Position numbers and translations under genes: made by a program
The notes under the pieces: generated by a model
The model's input: the letters and a program-made list of their open reading frames with translations, nothing else
What the model was told of the DNA's origin: nothing
Databases searched by the model: none
Assembly (NCBI RefSeq): GCF_005849285.1
Contig: NZ_CP040517.1
Location: 1,432,501 to 1,496,500 of the forward strand
Direction of reading: 5' to 3'
DNA length: 64,000 nt
Source of the DNA: Luteithermobacter gelatinilyticus
GTDB lineage: Bacteria; Pseudomonadota; Alphaproteobacteria; Sphingomonadales; Emcibacteraceae
Shown here: positions 46,363-55,329 of the stretch, in pieces
Numbering within the stretch: position 1 is the stretch's first letter
How the letters are laid out: each line of letters starts with the position of its first letter

Positions 46363-47502
46363 ATGCCACACAGGTTTTTATCCCCCATTGAAGACGTTTT
46401 GGAAGATGCCAAAAATGGTCGTATGTTCATTCTTGTGGATGACGAGGACCGGGAAAACGAAGGTGATCTGATTATTCCGGCCCAAATGGCGACGCCCGAA
46501 GCGATCAATTTCATGGCCAAATATGGTCGGGGGTTGATCTGTCTGGCGCTGACCCGGGAACGGGCTGACGAGCTGGGCCTTGAAATGATGTCCAGGGACA
46601 ATGGCACCCGCCATCAGACCGCGTTTACGGTTTCCATTGAAGCCGCCGAAGGGGTGACCACTGGCATTTCCGCAGCCGACAGATCCCATACTATCGCCGT
46701 GGCCATCGACCCGACCAAAGGCCGGGAGGACATCGTCACGCCCGGACATGTTTTTCCGCTTATCGCACGCCAGGGCGGGGTTTTGGTGCGGGCTGGCCAT
46801 ACCGAAGCTGCGGTTGATGTGGCCCGATTGGCAGGTCTTATTCCGGCCGGTGTGATTTGCGAAATTATGAATGATGATGGCACCATGGCACGGCTGCCGG
46901 ATCTGGTGGAATTTGCCAAAAAACATAATTTGAAAGTGGCGACCATTGCGGACCTGATCGCCTATCGCCGCCGTTATGACAACCTGATCGAACGCACTGC
47001 GACAACCAAAATCGAGTCCGAATTTGGCGGGACTTTTGATGTTCACTCCTATGTGGTCAAGGATGACTTCAATCAGCATCTTGTGCTGACCAAAGGCAAA
47101 ATTGACGGCAGCAAACCCGTCTTGGTCAGAATGCATCCGATGAATATTTTTGAAGATATTCTGGGTGAAGCAGGTCCGCGCCGTAATCAGCTGCAAAAAG
47201 CGATGGTGGAAATCGGCAGGGAAGGCAGCGGAGTGATTGTGGTGCTGAGAGAAACCAAGAGATTTTCGCTCACCGACGTGATCGAGCATAAGCAGAACGT
47301 TCTGCCTTCCCCGGTCAAGAATCTGAAAAATTATGGGATTGGCGCCCAGATACTTGTGGATCTGGGGATCAAGGACATCATTTTGCTGTCCAATTCCAAC
47401 CAGCATGTGGTGGGCATTGAAGGTTATGGCCTGAACATTGTTGAACACCGCAAATTTGATGAAGCCATCGATATTCGTTTCGTGGATAAAAATACTGCAT
47501 AA
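46363..47502 (+). CDS. ribBA: 3,4-dihydroxy-2-butanone-4-phosphate synthase with degenerate GTP cyclohydrolase II domain
   Basis: The N-terminal 205 residues are a complete DHBP synthase, with the metal site FILVDDEDRENEGDLI (residues 23-38) and VRAGHTEAAVDVARLAG. The C-terminal domain looks like GTP cyclohydrolase II, but all three zinc cysteines of the GCH2 motif are missing (the region reads HPMNIFEDILGEAGPRRNQL), and the catalytic YLRQEGRGIGL stretch is VLRETKRFSL. It therefore probably makes only the four-carbon unit, while a separate RibA elsewhere should make the pyrimidine. The domain may help assembly or regulation. Confidence 0.93.
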   Translation: MPHRFLSPIEDVLEDAKNGRMFILVDDEDRENEGDLIIPAQMATPEAINFMAKYGRGLICLALTRERADELGLEMMSRDNGTRHQTAFTVSIEAAEGVTTGISAADRSHTIAVAIDPTKGREDIVTPGHVFPLIARQGGVLVRAGHTEAAVDVARLAGLIPAGVICEIMNDDGTMARLPDLVEFAKKHNLKVATIADLIAYRRRYDNLIERTATTKIESEFGGTFDVHSYVVKDDFNQHLVLTKGKIDGSKPVLVRMHPMNIFEDILGEAGPRRNQLQKAMVEIGREGSGVIVVLRETKRFSLTDVIEHKQNVLPSPVKNLKNYGIGAQILVDLGIKDIILLSNSNQHVVGIEGYGLNIVEHRKFDEAIDIRFVDKNTA

Positions 47503-47523
47503 ACCAGATTCTGAGGCCCTTAT

Positions 47524-47964
47524 ATGTCAGAAAAACTTAAATTATTAATTGTTGAAGCGCGCTTTTATGAAGATTTGGCTGATGAGCTGGTCAAGGGGGC
47601 CATGGCGGCCCTTGATGCGGCGGGCGCAGAATATGATCGGATCAGTGTGCCGGGGGCGTTTGAAATACCGGCGGCCATACGGTTTGCCGCAGACAGCGGG
47701 CAATATGATGGCTTTGTCGGACTCGGGGTTGTTATCCGAGGTGAAACGACACATTACGATTATGTCTGTGGTGAAAGCGCCCGCGGTCTACAGGACCTGG
47801 CCATCCGGGACCGTCTGGCTATTGGCTACGGTATTCTGACGGTTGAAAACAGGGAACAGGCTTGGGCGCGGGCGGCAGTTGATCGGGGCAACAAAGGTGC
47901 GGCGGCAACGGAAGCTGCGCTCAGGATGATTGAACTGAAACAACAATATGGGTTAAGTCGCTGA
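47524..47964 (+). CDS. ribH: 6,7-dimethyl-8-ribityllumazine synthase
   Basis: Lumazine synthase joins the RibD and RibB products. The 146-residue protein has KLLIVEARFYEDLADELVKGA, VPGAFEIPAAIRFAA, GVVIRGETTHYDYV, and the catalytic histidine in THYDYVC. Its TGA overlaps the nusB ATG by one base. Confidence 0.96.
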   Translation: MSEKLKLLIVEARFYEDLADELVKGAMAALDAAGAEYDRISVPGAFEIPAAIRFAADSGQYDGFVGLGVVIRGETTHYDYVCGESARGLQDLAIRDRLAIGYGILTVENREQAWARAAVDRGNKGAAATEAALRMIELKQQYGLSR

Positions 47965-48422
47965 TGACGGAAAAAGCCATGAAAGGCGGCGGGGCCAGAA
48001 GTGCCGCGCGGCTCGGCGCGGTTCAGGCCCTTTACCAGATGGAAGTCAACGGGGAGACCGCCGGCGAGGTGGTGCCGGAATTTCTCAAATACCGTCTGGG
48101 CACCGAAATTGAGGGTGATTTGTATAACGAAGCCGATCAGGAACTTTTTACGGACCTGACCAAGGGGGTAGAGCTTCGTTTGGAGGAAATTGACGCGCTG
48201 GTGGCTTCGGCGTTGAGTGATGACTGGACTCTGGACAGGATCGAGTCTGTGGCGCGGGCCATTCTGCGGGCCGGTACTTATGAACTTCTGGCCCGTCCAG
48301 ATATCCCCACCAAAGTCATCATTAATGAATATGTGGATCTGGCGAAGGCTTTTTTTGAGGACAGCAAGCCCGGCTTTGTCAATGGCGTATTGGACAAGCT
48401 GGCGCGGATTACCCGAAGCTGA
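47964..48422 (+). CDS. nusB: Transcription antitermination factor NusB
   Basis: A 152-residue all-helical protein that binds boxA RNA with NusE in rRNA antitermination. Helices follow the family pattern: SAARLGAVQALYQMEVNG, EIDALVASALSDDWTLDRIE, ARAILRAGTYELLARPDIPT, and KVIINEYVDLAKAFFEDSKPGFVNGVLDKL. ribH-nusB-thiL is the standard alphaproteobacterial order. Confidence 0.96.
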   Translation: MTEKAMKGGGARSAARLGAVQALYQMEVNGETAGEVVPEFLKYRLGTEIEGDLYNEADQELFTDLTKGVELRLEEIDALVASALSDDWTLDRIESVARAILRAGTYELLARPDIPTKVIINEYVDLAKAFFEDSKPGFVNGVLDKLARITRS

Positions 48423-48513
48423 ACCCGCGACAGCACCTTGCGAAAGGGGCCGACAAGAGCCACCAGTAAAGAAGACCCCCAGCACAGGAAAGCTCTCAGA
48501 ACAGGAGAGACCT

Positions 48514-49509
48514 ATGAGTTCCGGCGAATTCGATCTCATTTACCGGTATTTTGCTCCTTTGGCCGGGGAGGGGGCCCCTGCCTTCGGGCTTCAGGATGAT
48601 GCTGCGGTTTTCCAAACGGAACCGGGACAGGAATTGGTATTGACCAAGGATGCGCTTGTCTGTTCTGTACATTTTCTGGAGACCGACGCGCCGGATATGT
48701 TGGCCCGCAAGGCGTTGCGGGTTAATCTTTCGGATCTGGCCGGCATGGGAGCTGATGCCAAAGGGTATCTTCTGGCCCTGGCGCTGCCGCAAAAGATGAC
48801 GGCGGAACAGCGTCGGAACTGGGTGGCGGCTTTTACCAAAGGGCTGGCGCAGGACCAGCAGGAATTTTCCCTGACCCTTCTGGGGGGAGATACGGTGTCC
48901 ACCCCAGGACCCCTGACCATCTCGCTGACGGCTCTGGGTACGGTGCCAAAGGGCAGGGCGCTGCACCGTTTCGGGGCCCGGGCAGGGGATGTGATCTATG
49001 TTTCTGGCACGCTGGGGGATAGTGCCATCGGGCTGGCCCTGCGACAGGGAACGCTGGAAGAACCGGACGTCAAATGCCGGGATTTCCTTGTCGATCGTTA
49101 CCTTTTGCCGCAACCGCGTCTTGCGCTTGGACGGGCCCTTCGGGACCTGGCCAGCGCAGCCATGGACATTTCCGACGGATTGATTGCTGATCTGCGGCAT
49201 ATCTGCGAGGCCTCAGGTCTGGGGGCTCGTATTTTTGAATCTGATCTGCCATTCTCCCCGGCGGCGGGTAAGGTTTTTGAAAGATTCCCCGCATATAACA
49301 AAAAAGTATGGCAGGGGGGGGATGACTATGAAATGTTGTTCACCGTGCCGGAAAACCGGGAAAAGGAGGTTACGGCTCTTTCCCAGGAACTGGGACTCTC
49401 CTTGACCAGAATTGGACAAATGACGCAAAGCAGGGAACTGCATCTGCTGGATCAGGATCATCGTGATGTGTTACAGACAGGCGAGACGGAAGGTTTTAGC
49501 CACTTCTAG
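48514..49509 (+). CDS. thiL: Thiamine-monophosphate kinase
   Basis: ThiL phosphorylates thiamine phosphate to thiamine diphosphate. The 331-residue protein starts at ATG 48514 with AGGAG nearby, and has MSSGEFDLIYRYFAPL, GLQDDAAVF, VLTKDALVCSVHFL, and the DISDGLIADLRHI motif. A longer reading from upstream would overlap nusB and is not supported. The TAG stop is the first three bases of a 38-bp dyad repeat copy. Confidence 0.95.
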   Translation: MSSGEFDLIYRYFAPLAGEGAPAFGLQDDAAVFQTEPGQELVLTKDALVCSVHFLETDAPDMLARKALRVNLSDLAGMGADAKGYLLALALPQKMTAEQRRNWVAAFTKGLAQDQQEFSLTLLGGDTVSTPGPLTISLTALGTVPKGRALHRFGARAGDVIYVSGTLGDSAIGLALRQGTLEEPDVKCRDFLVDRYLLPQPRLALGRALRDLASAAMDISDGLIADLRHICEASGLGARIFESDLPFSPAAGKVFERFPAYNKKVWQGGDDYEMLFTVPENREKEVTALSQELGLSLTRIGQMTQSRELHLLDQDHRDVLQTGETEGFSHF

Positions 49510-49544
49510 ATTGAGTTGTGGATAGATTGTCTTAATTCACTCTA
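49507..49544. repeat. 38-bp dyad repeat, copy 3 (diverged)
   Basis: Arms TAGATTGAGTTG and TAATTCACTCTA around TGGATAGATTGTCT. Length is exactly 38 bp as in the other copies, but several positions have drifted. Its TAG is the thiL stop codon. Confidence 0.85.
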
Positions 49545-49583
49545 GAGTTGAGATTTAAAACCAAATAAAGGCAGGGGAACAGA

Positions 49584-50084
49584 ATGGCTGAAGACAATAT
49601 ATCTGTGGGAAACGGTCAGTCAGGGGGGAAAAAATTTCTGATTGTCGGCCTTCTGGCCGGGCTTGTGATTGGCGGCGCCGCCGGGGGAGCGGCGTTTCTG
49701 TTTCTGGGTGCAGAAACAGGCGGAATGGCGCCCGGTGCTGCGCAGGAAAAGAAAGATCCTCCAAAGCCCAAAGATATTCATTATGTGAAGATGGAGCGCT
49801 TTACCGCCCCTCTGGTCCATAAGGGGCGGGTGTTGAATTATGTGGTCATGGACCTGTCCATCGAAGTGGAAAGTAATGAAAACAAGCTTCTTGTGGTCAG
49901 GAATCTGCCGTTGATTCGCAGCGCTTTGCTTCAGAGCGTTTCGGAAACACCCATTGGCCGGAAAGACAATCCCTATATGGTGGACTATCAAGCCTTTTCG
50001 GATAGAATGAAAAAAATCAGCAACGAGGTTATCGGCAAAACCGCCGTCAACAAGGTTCTCGTGGTGGAAGTCCGGGCCCATTAA
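49584..50084 (+). CDS. fliL: Flagellar basal body-associated FliL-like protein
   Basis: A 166-residue inner membrane protein with one helix (FLIVGLLAGLVIGGAAGGAA, residues 18-38) and a periplasmic domain with RNLPLIRSALLQSVSETPIG near the C-terminus. FliL surrounds the MotAB stator in the motor. The linker is proline- and lysine-rich. No flagellar neighbours are near; it stands between thiL and bamE. The name is by family, and another FliL copy may exist. Confidence 0.82.
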   Translation: MAEDNISVGNGQSGGKKFLIVGLLAGLVIGGAAGGAAFLFLGAETGGMAPGAAQEKKDPPKPKDIHYVKMERFTAPLVHKGRVLNYVVMDLSIEVESNENKLLVVRNLPLIRSALLQSVSETPIGRKDNPYMVDYQAFSDRMKKISNEVIGKTAVNKVLVVEVRAH

Positions 50085-50175
50085 AATAAACTGTAGTGAC
50101 GAGACGCTGCTGAGCGGTCCGGCATATGTTCAAGTATGTGTTCAAACCGGGAAGGTGTGACGGCCTGGCCAGCTG

Positions 50176-50640
50176 TCAGTTGCCGGCTTGGGGTGTTGAG
50201 GGATTGCCGGCGCCAAAGCGGCCAATATTGCCGAACAGTTCCTTGAAGAAGCCAAGTTCCTTGCCATAGGTTTTGGTCTTGTCCCCGGACATAGCCACTT
50301 CCTGAAGATCCTCCAGGGTATATCGATCAACCTTAGTCACGTAGCCGTCTTCGTTAAAGCGGATGGCAATAATATCGAGTTCGGTGATGTCTTCCGAAAA
50401 GAAGGCAAGCTGCTCGGAACGCTTTGTGTAATAATACCAGTTCAGATTATCAAATGTTGATGTGGCGGTCGGACTGCCCAGCATGCTCTGTACGGAATCC
50501 TGTGTATCGACTTGGGGCCGGATGGCGGATACCATTGTCTCGTCGGCCATGTATCCCCGTACATATTTGCGAGGAGAGCAGGCACCGATTGCAAGGATAA
50601 CCAGGGTCAGCAGAAAGAATGTCTTCTTTGAAAGTGTCAT
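50176..50640 (-). CDS. bamE: Outer membrane protein assembly factor BamE (SmpA/OmlA)
   Basis: A 154-residue lipoprotein with lipobox LAIGAC, followed by RPQVDTQDSVQSMLGSPTATSTFDNLNWYYYTK, the BamE fold. It is part of the BAM complex for outer membrane protein insertion. ATG 50640 gives the normal signal; an upstream ATG five codons earlier is in frame. Confidence 0.93.
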   Translation of the reverse strand: MTLSKKTFFLLTLVILAIGACSPRKYVRGYMADETMVSAIRPQVDTQDSVQSMLGSPTATSTFDNLNWYYYTKRSEQLAFFSEDITELDIIAIRFNEDGYVTKVDRYTLEDLQEVAMSGDKTKTYGKELGFFKELFGNIGRFGAGNPSTPQAGN

Positions 50641-50832
50641 ATGCAGTCGAGCCACCTAAATCAGTCTGTACAGTTTTGTTTGCAGTTTGGCCGCCGGCAT
50701 GATACCTCAGGCGCAAATCTGCTACAAAATGGCATCAGCAGACAGTCTAGTCAAATGTTTTAGGCAAATCTTCCACTACCCTGAATGCCATTTCCAAACA
50801 GGTGAAGCAGGAAGAATTCCGGAACGACGCAA

Positions 50833-51369
50833 ATGTTTGATTTTTTACGACGGCGAAGCAAACTGAAAAACGCAGCATATCAGCTCTTTGATGCTGTTGT
50901 GGAACAGTCCCGGCAACCTTATTTTTATACGCGCCTTAAGGTGGCGGATACGCTGGATGGACGATTCGACCTGATCTGCCTGCATATGATTCTGCTATTG
51001 CGGCGCTTGGCTGTGGAAAATGGTAAGAACAGTGCTCTCCTGCAGCGTTACCTACAGGAGGTGATGTTTGAAAATCTGGATCTGTCATTGCGCGAGATGG
51101 GGGTCGGTGATCTGAGTGTGGGCAAAAAAATCAAGGCGATGGCCGAGGCCTTTTATGGCCGCAGACAAGCCTATGAGGAAAATTTTCACGACCGGACCGC
51201 CCTGAAGCTGGCACTGTTGCGCAATATGTACCGCGGGCAGGAACCGGAATCAGAGAAGCTTGAGGCCCTTGTGGAATACATCCTGACCCTTGACGCGCAC
51301 CTTGAAAACCAGACGTTGAGCAATATGTATCAAGGACAGGTCAACTTTGACGGCCTCATAGAAGGTTAA
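50833..51369 (+). CDS. Ubiquinol-cytochrome c chaperone family protein (CBP3/UQCC1-like)
   Basis: A 178-residue helical protein of the family of yeast Cbp3 and human UQCC1, which help assemble cytochrome bc1. Recognisable stretches are FYTRLKVADTLDGRFDLICLHMIL, LQEVMFENLDLSLREMGVGDLSVGKKIKAMAEAFYGR and EALVEYILTLDAHL. DUF177 follows by eight bases. Confidence 0.92.
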   Translation: MFDFLRRRSKLKNAAYQLFDAVVEQSRQPYFYTRLKVADTLDGRFDLICLHMILLLRRLAVENGKNSALLQRYLQEVMFENLDLSLREMGVGDLSVGKKIKAMAEAFYGRRQAYEENFHDRTALKLALLRNMYRGQEPESEKLEALVEYILTLDAHLENQTLSNMYQGQVNFDGLIEG

Positions 51370-51377
51370 GACTAGAC

Positions 51378-51941
51378 ATGACGTCACACACACCAGTTTC
51401 TGAACTATCCCGCCCGGTTGATATTACGACATTGCCCAAATCAGGACGGGAGTTTGTGATCGAAGGCAGCCCGGAAGAATGTGCGGCTCTGGCCCGAAGA
51501 TTTTCCGTTGTTGATATTCGTTCTTTGCAAAGCCACTGCCGTTTGGAACCTGCTGCGGACGGGCAGGGGGTGCGATTTGTTCTCAAAGGCAGGGTTGAAG
51601 CTGATATTGTGCAGCTCTGTTCGATCAGTCTTGAAGAAGTTGTGGAACAGGCCCAGGAAGACTTTATTATTTATTTTGTAGATGAAAAATATGCCACGAT
51701 GGCCCCCGCGACAGAGATTGAAATCCGTCCGGATGAAGAGGATCTGGAGGTGATGACCTCCAGCATTATCGACATCGGGGAACAGGTTGCTCAGCAGTTG
51801 GCTCTTGCCATTAATCCTTATCCCCGTTCCGCCAGTGCAAAAGGCGATGAACTGGGATACAAAATCCTGCAGGAAGACGACCCATCGCTTGCAGAGGAAA
51901 AAAAGAATCCCTTTGCAATTTTAAAAGGTCTTAAAGATTAA
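51378..51941 (+). CDS. DUF177 (YceD) family protein
   Basis: A 187-residue protein of the YceD family linked to large-subunit rRNA processing. The cysteine pair usual in the family is reduced: CSISLEEV is present. Acidic C-terminus with IDIGEQVAQQLALAINPYPRS, the strongest motif. It comes just before plsX, as in many bacteria (normally yceD-rpmF-plsX); rpmF is not here. Confidence 0.88.
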   Translation: MTSHTPVSELSRPVDITTLPKSGREFVIEGSPEECAALARRFSVVDIRSLQSHCRLEPAADGQGVRFVLKGRVEADIVQLCSISLEEVVEQAQEDFIIYFVDEKYATMAPATEIEIRPDEEDLEVMTSSIIDIGEQVAQQLALAINPYPRSASAKGDELGYKILQEDDPSLAEEKKNPFAILKGLKD

Positions 51942-51979
51942 GACTTGAAGATCAATGATATTTCTTTATTGTCGGGCCG

Positions 51980-52036
51980 TTAACAGGATAACAACAGGTA
52001 CAGTATAATATGTCCAGTATACTATAATGTACTGTA
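51980..52036 (+). promoter_or_regulatory. Probable plsX-fabH promoter with dyad
   Basis: TTAACA (51980-51985), an 18-bp spacer and TATAAT (52004-52009) form a strong promoter. A dyad overlaps it: TACAGTA (51999-52005) and TACTGTA (52030-52036), with the palindrome AGTATACT between. A second TATAAT is at 52023. This may be an operator for a fatty-acid regulator. It shares CAGTATACTAT with the repeat at 35517. Confidence 0.55.
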
Positions 52037-52105
52037 CTGCGTTCAGGGAATATGACGATTTGGTCGTGGGGTATGGTTGCCCCCTCATCAGGAATAAGGG
52101 TTATC

Positions 52106-53167
52106 TTGACACGGGAATTGATCATAGCACTGGATGCCATGGGTGGCGATGATGCGCCGGAAATCGTCGTGGAAGGGGCAAGTCTCGCTCGGGAAAGGTA
52201 TCCGACAGTAAAGTTTATTTTGTTTGGCGACGAAACGGCAATTGTGCCTTTGGTCACCAGGTACCCATTATTAAAAGAAGGATGTGAAATCCGCCATACC
52301 GATAAGGTGGTTTCCGCCGAAGAAAAACCTAGCCAGGCCTTAAGACGCGGCAGGGAGTCTTCCATGGGCTGCGCCATCCAGGCGGTCAAGAATGGAGAAG
52401 CATGTGCAGCAGTGTCTGCCGGAAATACAGGGGCCCTGATGGCGATGGCCAAATTTATGTTGCGCACCATGCCGGGTATTGATCGTCCGGCACTGGCATC
52501 GCTTCTGCCAACGTCCAACGGCGAAAGCATCATGCTGGATCTTGGGGCCAATGTGGAATGTGACGAAAACAACCTGGTTCAGTTTTCGATCATGGGTGCG
52601 GCGTTTGCCAGAACGGTGCTGGGCGTGAGCAAACCTTCCGTGGCGTTATTGAATGTGGGGGTGGAAGAACTCAAAGGCAATGACGTGATCAAGAACGCCG
52701 ACCGCATGTTGAAAGAAGCTGATCTGCCCATGAATTATGTGGGCTTTACCGAAGGTCACGGTCTGGCTAGCGGTGAGGTTGATGTGGTGGTAACCGATGG
52801 TTTCACCGGCAATGTGGCCCTGAAAATGGCGGAAGGAACAGCCAAGATGATTTCCGGACTTCTTTCCGCGGCCCTGAAAGATTCCATTTTCTCCAAAATT
52901 GGGTATCTCTTTGCTCGCTCTTCATTGCAGGGACTCAAGGACCACCTCGATCCCAACAATCATAATGGTGCCGTATTTATGGGGCTCAATGGTCTGGTGA
53001 TCAAAAGTCATGGCAGTGCCAACGGGTCCGGTTTTGCCAGCGCCGTCGGGGTTGCTGTGGATATGGCAGTCAATGATCTGGCGGGAAAAATTACGGTTGA
53101 TCTGAAAAATTTTGAAGGGCATATGCAAGGCCAAACGGAGATGTTGGCCGAGGAAAAAGTTATATGA
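52106..53167 (+). CDS. plsX: Phosphate acyltransferase PlsX
   Basis: PlsX makes acyl-phosphate from acyl-ACP for phospholipid synthesis. The 353-residue protein is read from TTG 52106 ([18 protein letters not shown]), which matches the family N-terminus exactly; an ATG at 52052 adds 18 residues without family support. Other landmarks are [33 protein letters not shown] and [14 protein letters not shown]. Its TGA overlaps the fabH ATG by four bases. Confidence 0.93.
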   Translation: MTRELIIALDAMGGDDAPEIVVEGASLARERYPTVKFILFGDETAIVPLVTRYPLLKEGCEIRHTDKVVSAEEKPSQALRRGRESSMGCAIQAVKNGEACAAVSAGNTGALMAMAKFMLRTMPGIDRPALASLLPTSNGESIMLDLGANVECDENNLVQFSIMGAAFARTVLGVSKPSVALLNVGVEELKGNDVIKNADRMLKEADLPMNYVGFTEGHGLASGEVDVVVTDGFTGNVALKMAEGTAKMISGLLSAALKDSIFSKIGYLFARSSLQGLKDHLDPNNHNGAVFMGLNGLVIKSHGSANGSGFASAVGVAVDMAVNDLAGKITVDLKNFEGHMQGQTEMLAEEKVI

Positions 53168-54141
53168 GTGTGATACGTTCCGTCATTGCTGGCTGTGGCT
53201 CTTACCTTCCTGAAAAGGTGGTAACCAACAAACAATTGGAAGATGTTGTCGATACGAGCGATGAGTGGATCATCGAGCGTACCGGTATCCGGCAACGCCA
53301 TATTGCGGCAGAAGGGGAGCTCACTTCTGACCTGGCGCTTGAGGCGTCAAAACGGGCGCTGGCCGATGCCGATATGACAGCCGATGAGCTGGATTTGATT
53401 ATTCTTGCAACGGCTACCCCGGACCAGACCTTTCCCTCTACAGCCACGCGGGTTCAGGCTGCCCTGGGGATGACGCACGGTGCCGCGTTTGATGTCCAGG
53501 CAGTTTGTTCGGGGTTTGTGTATGCCCTTGCAACGGCGGATAATTTTATCAGATCGGGGCAGGCCAGAAATGTTCTGGTGATTGGAGCCGAAACCTTTTC
53601 CCGTATCCTTGACTGGGAAGATCGTACCACCTGTGTGCTTTTTGGCGACGGCGCCGGCGCCGTTATCCTGAGCGCGCATGAAGGCGAGGGGAAAAATACG
53701 GATCGTGGCATTCTCACGACCCATCTGCATTCTGACGGGCGTTATAATGACTTGTTATATGTGGATGGCGGGCCGTCATCTACCAAATCCACCGGTTATC
53801 TGCGGATGAAGGGGCGCGAAGTATTCCGGCATGCGGTGAAAAATCTGGCTGATGTGGTTGGCGAGTCGCTCCATGCTGTGGGGCTGGCAGCGGACGATGT
53901 GGATATTGTGGTGCCTCATCAGGCCAATAAACGTATTCTGGACGGAACCGCCAAAAAACTGGGTATTGATCCGGAAAAAATCGTGATGACTGTCCACAAG
54001 CATGCCAACACCTCGGCGGCGTCTATTCCGCTGGCGCTGGATGAAGCCGTCAAGCAAGGGCGAATCAGTACTGGTGATGTGGTGATTTTGGAAGCCATGG
54101 GCGGCGGATTCACCTGGGGAGCGTGTCTTCTTCGGTGGTAG
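53164..54141 (+). CDS. fabH: 3-oxoacyl-ACP synthase III
   Basis: FabH starts fatty-acid synthesis by joining acetyl-CoA with malonyl-ACP. The 325-residue thiolase-fold enzyme has the catalytic triad Cys115 ([13 protein letters not shown]), His252 (VPHQANKRI) and Asn282 ([10 protein letters not shown]), plus [10 protein letters not shown]. The plsX-fabH pair is standard. Confidence 0.97.
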   Translation: MSVIRSVIAGCGSYLPEKVVTNKQLEDVVDTSDEWIIERTGIRQRHIAAEGELTSDLALEASKRALADADMTADELDLIILATATPDQTFPSTATRVQAALGMTHGAAFDVQAVCSGFVYALATADNFIRSGQARNVLVIGAETFSRILDWEDRTTCVLFGDGAGAVILSAHEGEGKNTDRGILTTHLHSDGRYNDLLYVDGGPSSTKSTGYLRMKGREVFRHAVKNLADVVGESLHAVGLAADDVDIVVPHQANKRILDGTAKKLGIDPEKIVMTVHKHANTSAASIPLALDEAVKQGRISTGDVVILEAMGGGFTWGACLLRW

Positions 54142-54282
54142 AGGGCCTCTTTTTAACCGGATTACGGTCATTTTTCGCTAAAATACACATTATCCACTTC
54201 TTTAGGAATTTCTGTCATCCCTTTGATATTGACGGAATATTTAGCCTGAAGTACGCTATCTCAGCAACAAGGATGAAGTGAT

Positions 54283-54585
54283 ATGAGCGGAAAAACAATT
54301 ACACGTGCCGATTTGAGCGAAGCGGTTTATCAGGAAGTGGGCTTGTCACGCAATGAGTCTGCGGAACTGGTGGAAACGGTTCTGGAAGAAATCTCCCAAA
54401 ATCTGATTAACGGGGATAATGTCAAAATTTCATCTTTCGGAAGTTTTATTGTCCGGGATAAGGGAGGGCGCATTGGCCGAAATCCCAAAACAGGCGAGGA
54501 AGTCCCCATTGAACCCCGTCGGGTTCTGGTTTTCCGTCCGTCGCAGGTTCTTAAGGACCGGGTGAGCCGGCTGAAAAAAGACTGA
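54283..54585 (+). CDS. ihfA: Integration host factor subunit alpha
   Basis: A 100-residue nucleoid protein that bends DNA as a heterodimer with IhfB. It has [46 protein letters not shown] with the DNA-clamping RNPKTG, and [13 protein letters not shown]. In alphaproteobacteria it sits between fabH and a MerR gene, as here. Confidence 0.96.
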   Translation: MSGKTITRADLSEAVYQEVGLSRNESAELVETVLEEISQNLINGDNVKISSFGSFIVRDKGGRIGRNPKTGEEVPIEPRRVLVFRPSQVLKDRVSRLKKD

Positions 54586-54599
54586 ACGCGAAGACAGCA

Positions 54600-54646
54600 G
54601 GGGGCACGGCCGAAACGCGCTGTTCGGCGATGGGATAGGTGCCCCC
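54600..54646 (+). other. Nested stem-loop between ihfA and the MerR gene
   Basis: An outer 8-bp stem (GGGGGCAC, 54600-54607, with GTGCCCCC, 54639-54646) encloses an inner hairpin (GCCGAA, 54609-54614, with TTCGGC, 54623-54628). No T-run follows, so it is not a classical terminator; it could mark an RNA-processing site or limit read-through. Confidence 0.6.
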
Positions 54647-54671
54647 AAAAATTGAAAAGGGACCTTCCCGG

Positions 54672-55118
54672 ATGGCGTCACGTCAGGAAAAATCACCCAA
54701 CGCTTATCGTACCATCAGTGAAGTGGCGGAAGCTATGGACGTGCCCCAGCATGTTTTGCGGTTCTGGGAAAGCAAGTTCAGTCAGATCAAACCGATGAAA
54801 CGCGGCGGTGGCCGACGCTATTACAGCCCCGAGGACGTTGAAGTAATTCAGGCCATTCGCACTCTGCTTCATGAAGATGGGTATACCATCAAGGGCGCCC
54901 AGAAGCTTTTGCGGGAACAAGGGGTAAAAAACATTGTGCAGCATTATGTCCAAGGGGTGGGCAGAGCTGAGAAAAAAGCTGCTGAGCAACCGGAAGCAGC
55001 CCTATCCGGGACGGCGGAAGAACCCCTGATCACCGTGTCTCTCAAAGAGGAATTAGGGCAATTACGGGAAGATTTAAAAAATATCCAAAAAAAGCTCAAA
55101 GGTGAGTTGCCCAAATAA
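54672..55118 (+). CDS. MerR family transcriptional regulator (ihfA-linked)
   Basis: A 148-residue regulator with the MerR helix-turn-helix ([48 protein letters not shown]) and no metal-binding cysteines. It belongs to the uncharacterized MerR group that always follows ihfA in alphaproteobacteria. The C-terminal coiled-coil is [23 protein letters not shown] 54672 is preferred; a longer reading begins upstream. Confidence 0.9.
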   Translation: MASRQEKSPNAYRTISEVAEAMDVPQHVLRFWESKFSQIKPMKRGGGRRYYSPEDVEVIQAIRTLLHEDGYTIKGAQKLLREQGVKNIVQHYVQGVGRAEKKAAEQPEAALSGTAEEPLITVSLKEELGQLREDLKNIQKKLKGELPK

Positions 55119-55135
55119 AAAACAGGCGCTATAGT
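55107..55135 (+). promoter_or_regulatory. Promoter of tRNA-Pro
   Basis: TTGCCC (55107-55112), a 17-bp spacer and TATAGT (55130-55135), then GCGCCC. It overlaps the end of the MerR gene and lies about 60 bases before the tRNA. Two short hairpins fill the leader (CTTTCAC-AAA-GTGAAAG; GCCCCTTTGGGG). Confidence 0.7.
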
Positions 55136-55195
55136 GCGCCCACTTTCGCACTTTCACAAAGTGAAAGAGGCCCCTTTGGGGTGACAAGGATTTAC

Positions 55196-55272
55196 CGGAA
55201 TGTAGCGCAGCCTGGTAGCGCACTTCACTGGGGGTGAAGGGGTCGTCGGTTCAAATCCGGCCATTCCGACCA
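55196..55272 (+). tRNA. tRNA-Pro (GGG)
   Basis: A 77-base cloverleaf: CGGAATG pairs with CATTCCG, discriminator A, CCA encoded. The anticodon loop CTGGGGG gives GGG. T-loop GTTCAAATC. Confidence 0.97.
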
Positions 55273-55278
55273 ATAAAA

Positions 55279-55312
55279 GGCCCTGCAATCCAACGGATTG
55301 TGGGGCTTTTTT
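55279..55312 (+). terminator. Terminator of tRNA-Pro
   Basis: GGCCCTGCAATCC and GGATTGTGGGGC form a stem with one mismatch, followed by TTTTTT. It begins seven bases after the CCA end. Confidence 0.85.
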
Positions 55313-55329
55313 AAAATCTTCTTTCTTTT

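Noticed and set aside
48217-48513. N-terminal extension of ThiL
   Set aside because: It lies over nusB in another frame, and ThiL homologs start at the ATG at 48514 with its own ribosome site.
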